Below are positions 29,595 to 31,453 of a stretch of 31,453 bases of DNA, piece by piece. Below the pieces are notes generated by a model. It was not told where the DNA came from. It saw only the letters and a list, made by a program, of their open reading frames with translations, and did no database searches. Every line of letters starts with the position of its first letter. Positions within the stretch are counted from its first letter, which is position 1. Origin of the DNA: JBMOLC01 sp049324215. GTDB taxonomy: Bacteria > Patescibacteriota > Microgenomatia > UBA8517. Location of the stretch: contig JBMOLC010000040.1 in NCBI GenBank assembly GCA_049324215.1, positions 1 through 31,453 on the forward strand, given 5' to 3'. A program made the translations under genes and the position numbers.

Positions 29595-31188
29595 TTTTAT
29601 TTTTTTCAATTAGTTCATTTATAAGGCTGGGTATTTTACCTTCCAAGAGTAAAACCGCTCTTTTTTCAAGAACTTCCTCTATTCTTTTTATCGCTTGCCC
29701 AGGGTTATTAATAACGGAAATCTGCAAATCTTTCTGTTTTCCCAGCCCCGCCAGAATATCTTCATAGGGATCCTCATCTAAGAGGATGATTTCATCAACT
29801 CTTTTTGACATCAGCTTGCCAAGGTCTCTATGTATTCTGCTAGAATCTCTGCCCAGTTCTATTACTCCTGCGGTAACAATTACTTTTATTCTATCTTTAA
29901 AGAAATCAAGATACTTCACTGCCGCTGCAAAACTCTTGGGAGAAGCATTAAAACTATCGTCTATGATGATTGCTCCCTTTACATTTGAAATCTCCATTCT
30001 TTTTTCAATTCGGGGAAGATTTTTGCATCCCTCTTTTATCTCTTTCCAAGAAATATTAAATTGTCTGGCAATCATGATAGCTGCTGTCAAGTTCTCAACA
30101 AAATGTTCTCCCAAAAGGGGAGTGATAATTTTATATTTTGATTCTCCATCATCGATTATAAAATGGATCTCTCCGGCCCGCGATGAAACTATTTTAGAGA
30201 CGAATATATCTTTCTCTGCTTGGCCATAAACATTGTATCCCATTAGCCTTAGTCTCCCCGAACGCATTTTGGCTTTGTCATAGAGTTTTCGACAGTAAAC
30301 GTTAGAAAGATTGAAAACCGCAATCCCCGTTGGAGGTAATGCCTCTATTAGTTCAAACTTTGTGTCCAGTATATTCTGCAATGAACCAAATAAAGAAATA
30401 TGCTGCGGCTCGATGCCTGTTAGCACACCTATATCTGGATTAACAATTTCTGCCAATGATTTTATTTCACCTTTCCTATAAGCTCCCATCTCAACGACGA
30501 AAAAGTCCGTATCTTCAGGAATTATTATGGCGGTCCTGGCGAGCGCAAATTCTGTATTTTGACTGCCCTCTGTCTTAGCCACGTTGAATCTTAAGGACAG
30601 GAGATGGGCGATAAATTCTTTGGTGCTTGTTTTACCATAACTACCAGTCACCCCTATCACAATCGGTTTTATTTTGAGCAGCCGCTGTCTTGCTTTCTTT
30701 ATTTCGGCAGCCCTAATATAGCGCGAAACTAAACTTGTCCATCCGACCCCAATAATAAAACCTAAAATGAGAGCCAACTCTGACAATAAAAACGCTTCCA
30801 AAAGACTTTGAAAATAAATAGTTCCTGTAAATATCCCAAATAAAACCAGAAACCAAGATGTTGAAAATATATTGATGGCTCTTTGGGTAAAAACTGGCTT
30901 TCTAAGTTGGCGCCTTAGGGCTTCTCTAAGAGAAGCAATGTCCGTAAAAACTAAGACTAATAAGGTAAGGGAGGGGATGGATAAGAACATAGCGATAAAT
31001 ATTGACAGGAGCTTAAGAAGGATAAAGTGTATGCCTAAATTTCTTCTCCCTGTTTTCGTAGAAAGAAAAACTTTAATTCTGTCTAGGCGATATTCCTTAA
31101 CTTGCCACCAATAAATCCATCCTAATAGCTGATGTATCGCCTGCGGCAGCCAAAGTAAACCAATAACTAATAGGTTTCTGTAAACCAT
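29587..31188 (-). CDS. MurF-like Mur ligase fused to an N-terminal membrane domain
   Basis: This 533-aa protein has two parts. Residues 1-165 are hydrophobic with about five membrane segments (LLVIGLLWLPQAIHQLLGWI, LLKLLSIFIAMFLS, LTLLVLVFTDI, WFLVLFGIFTGTIYF, LALILGFIIGVGW). From 175 on it is a Mur ligase: ATP loop IGVTGSYGKTSTKEF (179-189), SQNTEFALA, the metal-binding region FVVEMGAYRKGEI, LTGIEPQHISLFGS, the hinge and C-terminal domain with LPRIEKRMEIS, IIDDSFNASPKSF (MurF-type DDxYNANP) and VIVTAGVIELG. So it adds D-Ala-D-Ala, or a related unit, to a UDP-MurNAc-peptide or a lipid-linked precursor. The usual N-terminal substrate-binding domain of MurF is missing, replaced by the membrane domain, so the substrate may be membrane bound. 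It overlaps the hydrolase gene by 22 bases. Confidence 0.82.
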   Translation of the reverse strand: MVYRNLLVIGLLWLPQAIHQLLGWIYWWQVKEYRLDRIKVFLSTKTGRRNLGIHFILLKLLSIFIAMFLSIPSLTLLVLVFTDIASLREALRRQLRKPVFTQRAINIFSTSWFLVLFGIFTGTIYFQSLLEAFLLSELALILGFIIGVGWTSLVSRYIRAAEIKKARQRLLKIKPIVIGVTGSYGKTSTKEFIAHLLSLRFNVAKTEGSQNTEFALARTAIIIPEDTDFFVVEMGAYRKGEIKSLAEIVNPDIGVLTGIEPQHISLFGSLQNILDTKFELIEALPPTGIAVFNLSNVYCRKLYDKAKMRSGRLRLMGYNVYGQAEKDIFVSKIVSSRAGEIHFIIDDGESKYKIITPLLGEHFVENLTAAIMIARQFNISWKEIKEGCKNLPRIEKRMEISNVKGAIIIDDSFNASPKSFAAAVKYLDFFKDRIKVIVTAGVIELGRDSSRIHRDLGKLMSKRVDEIILLDEDPYEDILAGLGKQKDLQISVINNPGQAIKRIEEVLEKRAVLLLEGKIPSLINELIEKNKNA

Positions 31189-31453
31189 TTATCTATTTCC
31201 TGAGCAAGGGTAACCGGTCTGGTATAAGGAAGTTTGTGACCTTCCTCTTCAAAAAGAACGAGCTTCGCCTGTGGCTTCTCTCTCTTAATATAATAAGCAT
31301 CCGTACTAGGTGTCATTTTATCTTTCTTGCCCCAGAGAACCAAAACCGGAACCTTTATATATTTCACTAATAGTCTTAGGTCCTCTGATATCACGCTCCT
31401 AAATGTTTTCTTCATGGTTTCCTCTAACCTTTCATAATCATGCTCCCTGGACA
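31167..31453 (-). CDS. Alpha/beta hydrolase, C-terminal part, truncated by the window edge
   Basis: The frame is open to the end of the window, so the N-terminal two thirds, including the nucleophile serine, are outside. The 94 residues seen fit the end of an alpha/beta hydrolase: strand and turn IKVPVLVLWGKKDKMTPST with the acidic member of the triad (D of GKKD), then AKLVLFEEEGHKLPYTRP with the catalytic histidine (GH), and a last helix QEIDKWF. Such proteins are esterases, lipases or C-C hydrolases of many kinds; the substrate cannot be told. An internal ATG at 31415 exists but is unlikely to be the start. The stop overlaps the MurF-like gene start by 22 bases, so it belongs to the same transcript. 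Confidence 0.8.
   Translation of the reverse strand, partial: SREHDYERLEETMKKTFRSVISEDLRLLVKYIKVPVLVLWGKKDKMTPSTDAYYIKREKPQAKLVLFEEEGHKLPYTRPVTLAQEIDKWFTETY

Noticed and set aside
1..31453. CRISPR arrays, insertion sequences, rRNA genes, prophage
   Set aside because: No regular spaced repeats, transposase motifs, rRNA signatures or phage structural genes were seen.

Overview
The window looks like a chromosomal segment of a Candidate Phyla Radiation (Patescibacteria) bacterium, possibly of the Microgenomates side. That placement is an inference. It rests on the compact minus-strand division/murein cluster, the divergent IleRS signatures, the short CBS-less IMPDH/GMPR-type enzyme, a G+C-rich 20-nt palindrome read as LPAGRQ inside ileS, and very short gene spacing. 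TGA is used as a normal stop (positions 595 and 24069), so a TGA=Gly code is unlikely.

Region 1 (1-9260) is accessory and surface related. After the tail of an unknown plus-strand gene, a two-gene cassette occurs twice on the minus strand: a polytopic GT-C/TPR protein of the TMTC/O-mannosyltransferase type (9233-7512 and 4422-2704), followed by a secreted PKD protein (7404-5392 and 2655-595). The two PKD proteins share a C-terminal module whose DNA is identical over 284 bp. Between the cassettes lie a tRNA-Val(CAC) and a ferric-reductase-like membrane protein that starts six bases after the tRNA.

Region 2 (9276-16465) is housekeeping: on the plus strand an IMPDH/GMPR-family gene and lepB; on the minus strand ileS, rodA, rplU, rpmA and parB.

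Region 3 (16482-20903) is accessory: a 596-aa unrecognised protein with a nuclease-like C-terminus; an EVE-domain/PD-(D/E)XK-like gene broken by an in-frame TGA; a 112-aa unknown; a membrane-anchored C39-like peptidase with a TPR tail; and a DUF3175 protein. The EVE gene and its neighbour are a candidate modification-dependent defence module.

Region 4 (20914-31453), all minus strand, is the envelope and division cluster. In transcription order it holds an alpha/beta hydrolase (partial), a MurF-like ligase fused to a membrane domain, a DegT-type aminotransferase, a FemAB-type transferase, mraY, ftsW, murG, ftsQ, ftsA and ftsZ. Lipid I/II synthesis, septal polymerisation and the Z-ring are encoded together, with overlapping or nearly touching genes.

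A recurring regulatory feature is a TATAAT-like -10 box only 6 to 13 bases upstream of the start codon, usually with no Shine-Dalgarno sequence. It is seen for about a dozen genes and predicts leaderless or near-leaderless mRNAs. It also helped to revise several start codons.
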